Source: Willaertia magna
Lineage: Eukaryota > Heterolobosea > Eutetramitea > Acrasida > Naegleriidae
Assembly (NCBI GenBank): GCA_902984215.1
Contig: CADWAF010003126.1
Span: 1 to 47,523, forward strand
Direction: 5' to 3'
Length of the DNA: 47,523 nt
The notes under the pieces are model-generated. The model did not search any database. It was not told the origin of the DNA and was given only the letters and a program-made list of their open reading frames with translations. Both the position numbers and the translations under genes were made by a program. Of the stretch, positions 28,933 through 37,194 are shown one piece after another. Numbering within the stretch: the stretch's first letter is position 1; each line of letters starts with the position of its first letter.

Positions 28933-30192
28933 ATGACTGACTTTACTCCAACTGATTTCAAATTCTATGGTGAGGACTTCTTCACTGCCACTGACTCATC
29001 TTTCTTCTTATCTGCAGTACAACATGAACAACAATTTAAGAAAAGAACTCAATTATCCGTTAATACTACTCCTTGTATTATTGGTACCCCAGCAAGATTA
29101 GTTGGTACCTCTAATGAAGCTGCTATTGATTTAGATTCTGCTTTCCAACATTTGGTTGATGAAGAAATGAACTTCCAAGTATTTTCTCCTTCTACTTTCT
29201 TAGGAGAACAACAATTCTTAAGAAGTGGTGGTGCTACTCCAACCTTCCAAGACTTGGAAGCTTTATTAGATCCAAATTTCAATACTATTCCTTCTACCAT
29301 GCACCAAGATAATACTTCTTCTTCTGGTTCGGATAATACCTCTCAAGATTCTGAAGAACAAGAACCAAGAAAGAAAATTGTAGCAAAGAAGAAATCTAAA
29401 GACGAAAGCATTAAAAAGAAGGAAAAAGCTGAAGTTCCAACTGATACTTCTAGAATTTGGTCTACTTCATTCAAGGATGAAGGAACTGTAGGTAATGGTG
29501 ATATCCAAATCTTAATCAAGACTCGTAGGGACAAACCATCTGAATACTTACCAGATAAGATGTACAGTTCCTTAAAATATGAGTTAATTCAAACTGCTAA
29601 AGGTGATTTCTTGAAGAATATTCCATTCTTATTGTGTCGTGCAACTGTAATTGATTCTACTACTTTAGAAGAAATTAAGAAACAAAAACCTGTACTTAAA
29701 GGAAACGTAGAAGTTGCATTAACTAAACCAACTACCAGTAAGAAGGATGATGAGTTTGAATGTCGCATGAAGACCCAATTTGATTTTTCCTATCACCAAG
29801 ATAAGAGATTGATTTCAATGGAGTTGAAATATTATTTACCAGATCAATTGGAACAACCAATTCTTATTAAAAGATCCTGTCCATTACGCGTTTATGCAAG
29901 AAAACCAAACAAACCAAAAAGAAAGAAGGATCAAGATAAGGAAGAGAAATTAAAAAAACAAAAAATTGAACAACAAACTTCCTTTAATGAATTTATGCAA
30001 AAGCTTGAACATTGTTTCAGCCTCGCTAATTCCTTTGCTGAAGAAGAAAAAAAGAAAGCAATGGATATTATTATGCTAAAATGCTCCCAAAATTTAGGAA
30101 CCGATTTGTTGAATCAACAACAATCTGCATTAACCAATGATTCATTCATTGGAGATCATAACCATGGAGATATTTTCAGGGAGTTACTTTGA
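28933..30192 (+). CDS. Candidate Ig-fold (p53/RHD-like) DNA-binding protein
   Basis: 419 residues. Residues ~1-125 are acidic/Ser-rich as in an activation domain. Residues ~130-160 are a basic NLS-like block (KKIVAKKKSKDESIKKKEK). Residues ~175-335 form a beta-rich domain (GDIQILIKTRRD, FLLCRATVIDSTT, KGNVEVALTK, FECRMKTQFDFS, LISMELKYYL, ILIKRSCPLRVYARKP) that ends in KPNKPKRKK. The strand pattern ending in 'S-x-P-(L/I)-x-V-x-x-(K/R)-P' followed by a Lys/Arg tail is what I would expect of an immunoglobulin-fold transcription factor. A Lys-rich helix and a Gln/Asn tail follow. The family call is inference. Third codon positions carry more C than in neighbouring genes, suggesting high expression. 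Confidence 0.6.
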   Translation: MTDFTPTDFKFYGEDFFTATDSSFFLSAVQHEQQFKKRTQLSVNTTPCIIGTPARLVGTSNEAAIDLDSAFQHLVDEEMNFQVFSPSTFLGEQQFLRSGGATPTFQDLEALLDPNFNTIPSTMHQDNTSSSGSDNTSQDSEEQEPRKKIVAKKKSKDESIKKKEKAEVPTDTSRIWSTSFKDEGTVGNGDIQILIKTRRDKPSEYLPDKMYSSLKYELIQTAKGDFLKNIPFLLCRATVIDSTTLEEIKKQKPVLKGNVEVALTKPTTSKKDDEFECRMKTQFDFSYHQDKRLISMELKYYLPDQLEQPILIKRSCPLRVYARKPNKPKRKKDQDKEEKLKKQKIEQQTSFNEFMQKLEHCFSLANSFAEEEKKKAMDIIMLKCSQNLGTDLLNQQQSALTNDSFIGDHNHGDIFRELL

Positions 30193-30575
30193 TAACATTA
30201 TTCTCCACAACAACAACCTTTCAACGGGATTGCAGTTGGATTTATCCTCTCAATTCTGTCTTCTCTCTTTTTGAGGAGGGAAACCCATCCATTCATTTTG
30301 GAACTTTATCAAAACCTAACCTATCTCTTTATCTCTCTAATTTCTTTAGTGACACTCTTCTTTTAGTCACTTCTCTTTGTTTATTTCTTACTACATTTAT
30401 ATTTTACTAACATTATATTTTCAGCTAGGTAAGTCTACTTCAATTTTGTCAGGTAAGTAAACTAGGAACTTTGTATTATTATGTGTTTGCAATTAAAATG
30501 TAATAAATTGTTTATTTATTGTTTTCTAAACTTTGTAAAAATTGGAGCCTAATAAATAATTTACTCAGCATTTAT
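30193..30575. other. Intergenic region between convergent genes, with tandem splice-donor-like motifs
   Basis: 383 bp. The first part is T/C-rich, probably 3' untranslated sequence. AGGTAAGT occurs twice, at 30427-30434 and 30451-30458, 24 bp apart, each preceded by a pyrimidine-rich ...TCAG or TAG-like stretch. No gene seen. Confidence 0.5.
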
Positions 30576-31529
30576 TTAAAAATCCATCCATTCCTTCAAA
30601 TATATACAAGACTTTGGATTTATATCACCATTGTCTGTGCACTGGTCAAATACTGGACAAGTTGAGCAAGGTATGTCAACAAATGCATTTTCCAGTTTTT
30701 GAAGGGTTGCAACTTGAAATAATGGTTTATCTGAACCACCTATCTCTATTACTTTTTGAGCAAATCCATCATAAACTAAAGTGTCAACAATTTGTTGCAT
30801 ATCTTCCACTTTTAAATCTACATGTTCTATTATACCTAGTGTTTTTATATGTTCTAATATTTCATGAGTTCTTCTTGGTTTCTTTTCTAGATAAGTACAA
30901 GTAGCAGTTCTTAAATCATCTATTAATTTAGAATTAAATTTTCCTTCAATATACCATATACCTCCAGTTATCTCTCTACTTGGTTCTACATTAGCAGCAA
31001 TATAAACAATTTGAGATCCTTTCTTTTGCGATATATCATTTACCTTTTTAATTACCTGTTTAGTTTCCAATTGTTTTAAAATCTTCTCTAAATCCTTTTC
31101 ATTCTTCTTTATCTTTCTAGCAATATTCTTCTTCCAAATACCTCTCCCTCCAGCACTTTCAATAACCTCAAAAACAGCAATTTGTTCATCTGTTAAACCT
31201 TTATATTTATTTGCTTGTTCTTTTGTGACATAATGAATAATTATTGTTTTCCCTTGTTTAGAATGTCTAACTCTTCCTCTTCCACTAAGTTGATTTAAAC
31301 ATTCCATAATTACAGCATCATCTGTTAATTTAGTTTCTTTTAATTTATCTTTTAATTCAATAAAGGGAATACCATCGGAATATTTTGCAACAATTTGTAA
31401 CATTGCTTTTGCATATTCATTAATTAATCCTCTTTGGTGTTCTGTTAAATTTGTTTTAGGCGGTCCATTATTTGGTTGTGTGGAATTTATTGTTGTAGCT
31501 GGCGAAGTAGATGTTTTTCTTGGTGGCAT
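30576..31529 (-). CDS. POLR3F: RNA polymerase III subunit RPC6 (POLR3F/Rpc34)
   Basis: 317 residues. Tandem winged-helix domains are visible: LNQLSGRGRVRHSKQGKTIIIHYV; KGLTDEQIAVFEVIESAGGRGIWKKNIARKIK; and the C-terminal part GGIWYIEGKFNSKLIDDLR. The last 30 residues hold four cysteines (C288, C291, C297, C308) in the spacing that ligates the 4Fe-4S cluster in RPC6, ending in the conserved CIYLKEW. RPC6 belongs to the Pol III-specific heterotrimer that opens the promoter and binds TFIIIB. Full length for the family. The N-terminal ~25 residues are a disordered extension. Confidence 0.96.
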   Translation of the reverse strand: MPPRKTSTSPATTINSTQPNNGPPKTNLTEHQRGLINEYAKAMLQIVAKYSDGIPFIELKDKLKETKLTDDAVIMECLNQLSGRGRVRHSKQGKTIIIHYVTKEQANKYKGLTDEQIAVFEVIESAGGRGIWKKNIARKIKKNEKDLEKILKQLETKQVIKKVNDISQKKGSQIVYIAANVEPSREITGGIWYIEGKFNSKLIDDLRTATCTYLEKKPRRTHEILEHIKTLGIIEHVDLKVEDMQQIVDTLVYDGFAQKVIEIGGSDKPLFQVATLQKLENAFVDIPCSTCPVFDQCTDNGDINPKSCIYLKEWMDF

Positions 31530-31747
31530 TTTTTTGTTTGAATATTTTATGCAATTTTAATAAACTATTCAAAAAATAAAAATTAATAAATATTAAAGAA
31601 AATTAAAGAAAATTAATTATTTTCAAAAGTTTTAAAAAGTAATTTCATATTTTATTTAAATTTTGTAATGCATAAAAAAAATTCTTTGGAATTTTAATCT
31701 TAAAAATAGATTTTCAAATACCTTAACAATAAAAAATCAAAAAAAAA

Positions 31748-32506
31748 ATGTTTAGAAACCAATACGACACTGATATTACCACTTGGAGTCCACAAGGAAG
31801 ACTTCATCAAGTTGAATATGCAATGGAGGCTGTAAAACAAGGAAGTGCCGCAGTAGGAATTAAATCAAAAGATTTTGTTGTTTTAGCAACATTAAAAAGA
31901 GCACCTCATGCAGAACTTTCCAGTTATCAAAAAAAGTTATTTAAGATTGATGATCATATAGGTATTGCTATTGCAGGGTTAGCAGCTGATGGACGTGTAC
32001 TTTCTAGATATATGAGAAATGAATGTATGACTCATAAATATATTTATGATACACCAATGCCTGTACAAAGATTAACAAATAAGATTGCAGATAAATCTCA
32101 AAAGAATACTCAATCATCATCTAAACGTCCATATGGTGTTGGATTATTGATTGCTGGATATGATGAAGAGACTGGTGCTCATTTATATCAAACTTGTCCA
32201 AGTGGTAATTTTTATAGTTATAAGGCAATTGCGATAGGTGCTAGATCACAAAGTGCAAAAACTTATTTTGATAAACATTATGATAGTTTTAAGAATGATT
32301 TACAAGATTTAATTGTTAATGCTTTAAAATCTTTAAAGGGTACTACTGGAGATAATGTAGAATTAACAACAAAGAATTGTTCTGTTTTAGTTGTTGGAAA
32401 GGGTATGCCACTTACTCTTTATGAAGATGATGCAATTGAAAATTATTTGAATTTATTAGATGAATCAAATAAGAAAGAAGTTCATGATGAAGAAATGGTT
32501 GTTTAA
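31748..32506 (+). CDS. PSMA1: 20S proteasome subunit alpha type-1 (PSMA1)
   Basis: 252 residues, ATG behind nine A. It opens MFRNQYDTDITTWSPQGRLHQVEYAMEA-like, carrying the alpha-subunit N-terminal signature (SPQGRLHQVEYAMEA, ~14-28). FRNQYD...TTWSPQGRLHQVEYAMEAVKQGSAAVG and the later RPYGVGLLIAGYDE and GARSQSAKTY mark it as alpha-1/PSMA1 (yeast alpha6, Pre5). It forms part of the outer ring that gates substrate entry and has no catalytic Thr. The C-terminus is acidic and Lys-rich as usual. Nothing is missing. Confidence 0.97.
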   Translation: MFRNQYDTDITTWSPQGRLHQVEYAMEAVKQGSAAVGIKSKDFVVLATLKRAPHAELSSYQKKLFKIDDHIGIAIAGLAADGRVLSRYMRNECMTHKYIYDTPMPVQRLTNKIADKSQKNTQSSSKRPYGVGLLIAGYDEETGAHLYQTCPSGNFYSYKAIAIGARSQSAKTYFDKHYDSFKNDLQDLIVNALKSLKGTTGDNVELTTKNCSVLVVGKGMPLTLYEDDAIENYLNLLDESNKKEVHDEEMVV

Positions 32507-32627
32507 ATATATTTATCTGTATTAATTATTATTGTACATGTTATTGAAATAAATTTGTATTATTGTTGAAGTATTAATTTCAAAAGCAAAATTACCTTCA
32601 TGGTAGAACAAAAATTCAATAAAAAAA

Positions 32628-33020
32628 ATGACATCACAAAGTGGTATTGATATTGATGTTTATGCTTCAAAATTATTTTGTGAAGAATGTGGTGCTTTAT
32701 TATCATTCCCTACTGAGTCGGGTGTTAATAGATGGGGTTGTTCTTGTTGTGGAGCAAAACATCATTTAAGCGATTATAATGGAGTAGTTTTTAATTTTAA
32801 TACAACAATACCCAGAAAATCAAAATTACAACAATTACAAGAACAATTAGAAGAATTTAAATCAACGGAACAAGAGTTTTCTATCATTCAAGAACAATGT
32901 CCTAAATGTGGTCATCACGAAAGAAAGTTTTTTACAATGCAATTGCGTTCTGCGGATGAAGGTCAAACAGTTTTCTATGAATGTATGAAATGTGGATTTA
33001 AGGAAAGAGTTAATAATTAA
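32628..33020 (+). CDS. POLR1H: RNA polymerase I subunit RPA12 (POLR1H/ZNRD1)
   Basis: 130 residues. The N-terminal zinc ribbon uses C18, C21, C38 and C41 (FCEECGALL...CSCCGAK). The C-terminal TFIIS-like ribbon uses C91, C94, C119 and C122 around the hairpin RSADEGQT, whose D110-E111 pair promotes transcript cleavage in the Pol I active site. RSADEGQT and the short length place it with RPA12 rather than RPB9 or RPC11. The stop lies 6 bp from the 3' end of the convergent gene. Confidence 0.96.
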   Translation: MTSQSGIDIDVYASKLFCEECGALLSFPTESGVNRWGCSCCGAKHHLSDYNGVVFNFNTTIPRKSKLQQLQEQLEEFKSTEQEFSIIQEQCPKCGHHERKFFTMQLRSADEGQTVFYECMKCGFKERVNN

Positions 33021-33026
33021 AATTTA

Positions 33027-33572
33027 TCACAGTAATGTTGAAATTATCATTTGTATCCAAATAGCTATAATTACAGAAATGATAAAAACATTTAAAAATT
33101 GATATGCAATTTCAATAGAATCTTTCTTTTCTTTTTTCTTTTCTCTTAATTTCAACAATATATCTCTATTACTTTTTACAATATCCAATACCTCTTTCAT
33201 TTCAGCATTTCGTGAATCTTGTTGCTGAGGCGAAAAAGGGTTATTAGAGTTAAGGAAGGGAATACTAGAATACATTTTATAGTTAAAATCAATTTCGTCT
33301 TTGGAGAGAATTTCTTTAGATAATGAATCAGCTAGGCATGAATAACTTTCTATATCTTCATTTAGGATTGAACTAAAGGAAATTATGCTTGAGGTCTCTT
33401 CCGCCTCATTATTTATCAATGTTTCATCCAATATTGTACTTTTCCTCAGCGACATTAAATCACTTATTAATTCTTCATCTTCTGTATCTTCCCTTTCATC
33501 ACCGTACCTATTTTTCAGTATACTTAGATCGCCTAAATCTTTAAGGATTTCCATACTTTCAAACTCTTCCAT
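33027..33572 (-). CDS. Predicted tail-anchored membrane protein
   Basis: 181 residues. Acidic, Ser/Leu-rich N-terminal half; a short charged helix at ~121-150 (EMKEVLDIVKSNRDILLKLREKKKEKK); and a single C-terminal hydrophobic segment (FLNVFIISVIIAIWIQMIISTLL) that runs to the end, so it would be inserted post-translationally with the N-terminus in the cytosol. No family recognised. The helix plus tail anchor superficially recalls SNARE-like or organelle-tether proteins, without a SNARE zero-layer pattern that I can define. It lies 47 bp downstream of the zinc-ribbon gene on the same strand. Confidence 0.7.
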   Translation of the reverse strand: MEEFESMEILKDLGDLSILKNRYGDEREDTEDEELISDLMSLRKSTILDETLINNEAEETSSIISFSSILNEDIESYSCLADSLSKEILSKDEIDFNYKMYSSIPFLNSNNPFSPQQQDSRNAEMKEVLDIVKSNRDILLKLREKKKEKKDSIEIAYQFLNVFIISVIIAIWIQMIISTLL

Positions 33573-33619
33573 TTTTTATCGTAAACTTTGGCTTTTTAAC
33601 GGACACTGTAACGTCCTTA

Positions 33620-35349
33620 CTATTTATCTAAAGGTTGTAGATCTCCAGTATTTTTTGCTAAAGAGGTAAAAGGTTTAATTGGGATTAATGTAGATTTAGG
33701 AGAAATTAAGGGAAGTGTTGTTTTTGGTGAATAAGTGTTTGGCCTTTCAATGCGGGATGGGATTTGAAGATCTTGTCTGTTCGTTTGCATCTCCTTAAGT
33801 ATTTGTGAAAAGCTTTTGATTGGTGTGTTGTTGTTTTTGGCTTCAGCAAGCTCTCTTATTCTTTCAGAGATTTTAGGTTCTTTCTTTTTTGTTTCAATTG
33901 TCGTTCCATCAAGCTTCATATTATTTACAAAGGCGGTGTGTTTGTATTCTTCAGCACAAAGTTTACAAACCTTAAATGTTTTAAATAGAAACTTTGGATT
34001 GTTTTTTGCTTGTTGGTATCTTATTTTTCCCATATTTCTTTCTAAATATTGGATTATTGGTGGAACATCTGGGGCCTCACTTCTTTGGTTTTTAGATTCC
34101 TTTTCCCATTCTTTTAGAAGCTTTTGTTCAAAATGATAAATTGCAATAATATAGGAAATATTGAACGCCTCTTCTGGTTTAAAGGTTGTACCACAATGAG
34201 GGCAACAATATAAATCGGCAACTACGTTATCAATTCCAGAAGGAGAGAAAATTTTATACACTTCCTTTTTCTTTTCTTTTACCTCTTTTTCTTTTGCTTC
34301 TTTTTGGTGGCTCCTTTCAATATCAAAATATATTCTATAATTAATCCATTTAAATTGTTCCAGAGTTTGTGATTCTACAACTGTTCTACATTTCAAACAG
34401 TTGATAAACCAAAGTTTGCTTGATTCATCTATTTTCATTAGAAATACAATTTCTCTCACTATTTGACAGTCTGTTGCTCTATAAATATGTCGTATAATAT
34501 TTGTACATACTCTTTGTATCTGGTTGGTAAAGGTTGGTGTTAAGCTCTGTCCTTGAACAAATCTTTTATCTCCCTCAACCACAGTACATCTATCTTGAAT
34601 ATTTACAGAATTATCGTACAAATCAAATTTATTCATTCCTACTTCAATTAATGTGACGTTATTTGTCCAATGAACTTTAATTAAATCTAAAATGTCAACT
34701 AGAGAGTCAAATGTTAAAAACTTACGATTGTTCCTTCCTTTAGGTATTACAAATTTTTGTAAAAATCCAGCTTTCATATCCTTCTTATTCATCATGTTAA
34801 ATATAAAATTATCTTTTAAAGATAAGTTTTTATCAGTTAAATGTACTTACACAATTCCTCCCTGTCCATATACTTATATTCAACAGTCTTCTTGCCATGT
34901 TTCATTTGTTCAAAACAGGCATATGCTACGATATCACATTTCGAAGAATTACTATGGGGAGTTTTGTTTTCATTAATTGGCGATCTATTTTTCTTTTTTC
35001 TTTGTTTTGTTAAGGCTTCAAATATTTTCTCCTTAGTTACATTGCCTGTGTTCTTTTTATAAAATTTACCATCTTTTTGAGATGTAAAAAACCAATCTGT
35101 TTTAATACTTTCATCTCTAAAGCAAATAGTATCTGGGATTTGAATAGCAAGACTTTGTCTCGTACCACATTCTTTTTCCCAAAGTAAATCAAAAATCCCT
35201 CCCATATCTAATGAAATTGTTTCCTTTGATTCTGAAGTAATTGGAACTTTCCACTTATTTCTTTTTGATTCTACAGTCGTTTCCGCAATCTCTGTCCCTC
35301 TGTTTTCTTTCAAAGGTTTCTCCTTCCCTCTCATTTGAAATCCATCCAT
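33620..35349 (-). CDS. Zinc-ribbon protein of unknown function, two exons
   Basis: Exon 1 35349-34851 and exon 2 34812-33620 join over a 38-nt intron (34813-34850, GTAAGT...AAAG) to 563 residues; a longer intron ending at 34771 is also in frame. I chose the ATG at 35349, preceded by seven A. The N-terminal half is basic. The conserved-looking core is FLQKFVIPKGRNNRKFLTFDS...VTLIEVGMNKFDLYD...CTVVEGDKR..., then CLKC, CCPHC and CKLC knuckles that may form one or two zinc sites. The start of the core ('LQkFv.PKG.NN' and 'E...N...l.D') reminds me of an uncharacterised family in flagellated protists, but I cannot name it. The C-terminus is Pro/Ser-rich and disordered. Confidence 0.68.
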
Positions 35350-35390
35350 TTTTTTACTGTAGATTACAAATAAATGAGGCAACAACAAGG

Positions 35391-36269
35391 CTAGATCATT
35401 GTTTCACTCAATGTTAAAATTTTTACTTCTTGAAGGAAGAGCATTAAATAATGGTTAATAAAGGCTTCTATAGATAATGTTGTTAAGTTGTTGTTGTTAT
35501 TCTTTGCTTGTTTTAGAATATCTTTCTTTATATTAGATATTTGTTTCATATTATTAGATGTTATTATTTGCTTTTCCATTAATTCTTTAATTTTCTTTCT
35601 AATACTTTGATCTAAATTTTGAATAAAAGATTCCTTGTTTATCTTTATACTTTCTTCTCTTAATAATAGTCTTTCTTTTTCTAAGTCTATTAAAGGTTTT
35701 ACTTTTTCTGAATTTAATAAAGAAATAATTTCTTCTGCAACATTTTCTAATTTAGTATTGTAATTAATTTCAAATTCTTTAAATATAATATTTGGATTAC
35801 TTGAGCAGTTGTCATATTCAAATTTACTATTCATTTCAATAATTACATTGTCTTCAACTTTTCTATCTCTATTTCTATTTCTTTCTAAACAAATATTAAT
35901 GTCAATAGTTCTTAAAATAATTTGAATGTGACCAATCTGATAAGTTTGACAGAGTTGGACGAATGTTTGTCTCATTGATTTATAGTAAAAATTATCATCT
36001 AAAATGATGATATTCGGTTTACCATCGTTGTGGCTTTTCTTTTTTAAAGAAATGATTAGTTCTTTTACTTTTAATTCAATTTCCGTTCTTGTTTCTCTCC
36101 AAATTTCTGGTAAGAATGTATTTTGATTTTCATATTTTAAATCTTCAAAGAAATCATAAGAAAATAGCGATGTGCGATGCGTTGAAGATAATTGTTCTTT
36201 TAAGATTTGTGAAAGAGTTGATTTTCCAACACCAGGCAAACCACAAAGCAACATCAAAGTAATGGACAT
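35391..36269 (-). CDS. PSTK: L-seryl-tRNA(Sec) kinase (PSTK)
   Basis: 292 residues. P-loop GLPGVGKST (10-18), then the family hallmark DDNFYYKSMR (91-100) preceded by a beta-strand, and a downstream LERNRNRDRKV-like RxxxR lid region. Domain order and the C-terminal all-helical half (SIRKKIKELMEKQ...IKKDILKQAK) fit PSTK. The related Kti12 family shares the DDNxYYxSMR motif but differs C-terminally, so it is the main alternative. PSTK phosphorylates Ser-tRNA(Sec) so that SepSecS can make selenocysteine, which implies that the organism makes selenoproteins. The stop is 41 bp upstream of the next minus-strand start. Confidence 0.85.
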   Translation of the reverse strand: MSITLMLLCGLPGVGKSTLSQILKEQLSSTHRTSLFSYDFFEDLKYENQNTFLPEIWRETRTEIELKVKELIISLKKKSHNDGKPNIIILDDNFYYKSMRQTFVQLCQTYQIGHIQIILRTIDINICLERNRNRDRKVEDNVIIEMNSKFEYDNCSSNPNIIFKEFEINYNTKLENVAEEIISLLNSEKVKPLIDLEKERLLLREESIKINKESFIQNLDQSIRKKIKELMEKQIITSNNMKQISNIKKDILKQAKNNNNNLTTLSIEAFINHYLMLFLQEVKILTLSETMI

Positions 36270-37194
36270 TTTTTTTGTTTAAAAATTATAAATAACTTAT
36301 AAAGTTCAGTTTTAATTAATTTTAAAATTATTTAATTTTTTTATTTATCTAAATATTAATTTTTTATTGTAATTTTATTTAAAATTTTTATATTTTAAAA
36401 CTATTAAAGTTATTAAATTATTTAAAGATTTGTTTATATTTGAGTTAATAAAATAAATATATTATAATAAAATTGTTAACAATTTTTTAAAAAAATATTT
36501 TCTTTCTTCAATTTTTTTTAAATTATTTAATTTTTATTTTTAAAATTTTTTATAGTAAATATTATTATAATAAAATTATTATTAGTATTATTATTTTTAA
36601 TTTTATTTAAAACTAAAATTATTAAATTATTTTTTTAATAAATTATTTTATAAATTATTTTATAAACAATTAAAATTAATATTTAAATCAATAAATTTTA
36701 AATTTTTTTTAAATATAATTTTTTTTATATACATAATTTTTATTGTAAAAAAATTATTTAAATAATTAAATATTAAATTTATTTATGAATAAATAAATAA
36801 ATTATAAATTATTTATAAAGATTAATTGAAAAATCTTATTTTTTTATTAGTTAATGTGTAGTTTATTTGTATTTTATAAATTTATAAAATGTTGTATATA
36901 ATTTATTTTATTATAAAAAAATATTTATAATTTTATTATCTAAACCTTTAAAAAAATTATTTAAAGATTATAAAAAATGTAAAATAAAAAACTTTATAAT
37001 TTAAAAATTTAAATTTAATGGTATTATGAAATATGAAAAAACAAATAAATAAAAATAATGCAAATCTAATAATATTGCTTTGAATTGTAGAAAATAATTA
37101 ATTTGTAATATAACAGTTGTTAAAATGATTAAGTTTGTATTTATTTATAAGATTGAACTAAAAATAACCTTATAATTATAACTTTACAATTCGA
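36270..37194. other. A+T desert between PSTK and POLQ
   Basis: 925 bp composed almost wholly of A and T (by eye well over 90%), with frequent runs of A or T, and aataaa/attatt steps. No ORF, repeat unit or RNA gene is visible. It joins the 5' end of PSTK to the 3' end of POLQ, so it is longer than needed for a single promoter. Confidence 0.75.

Noticed and set aside
30189..30410. Plus-strand ORF after the candidate transcription factor
   Set aside because: Has no ATG at its start, is T/C-rich and looks like 3' untranslated sequence.
36270..37194. Possible centromere
   Set aside because: A+T richness alone is not evidence; no satellite repeat or size expected of a centromere is visible.
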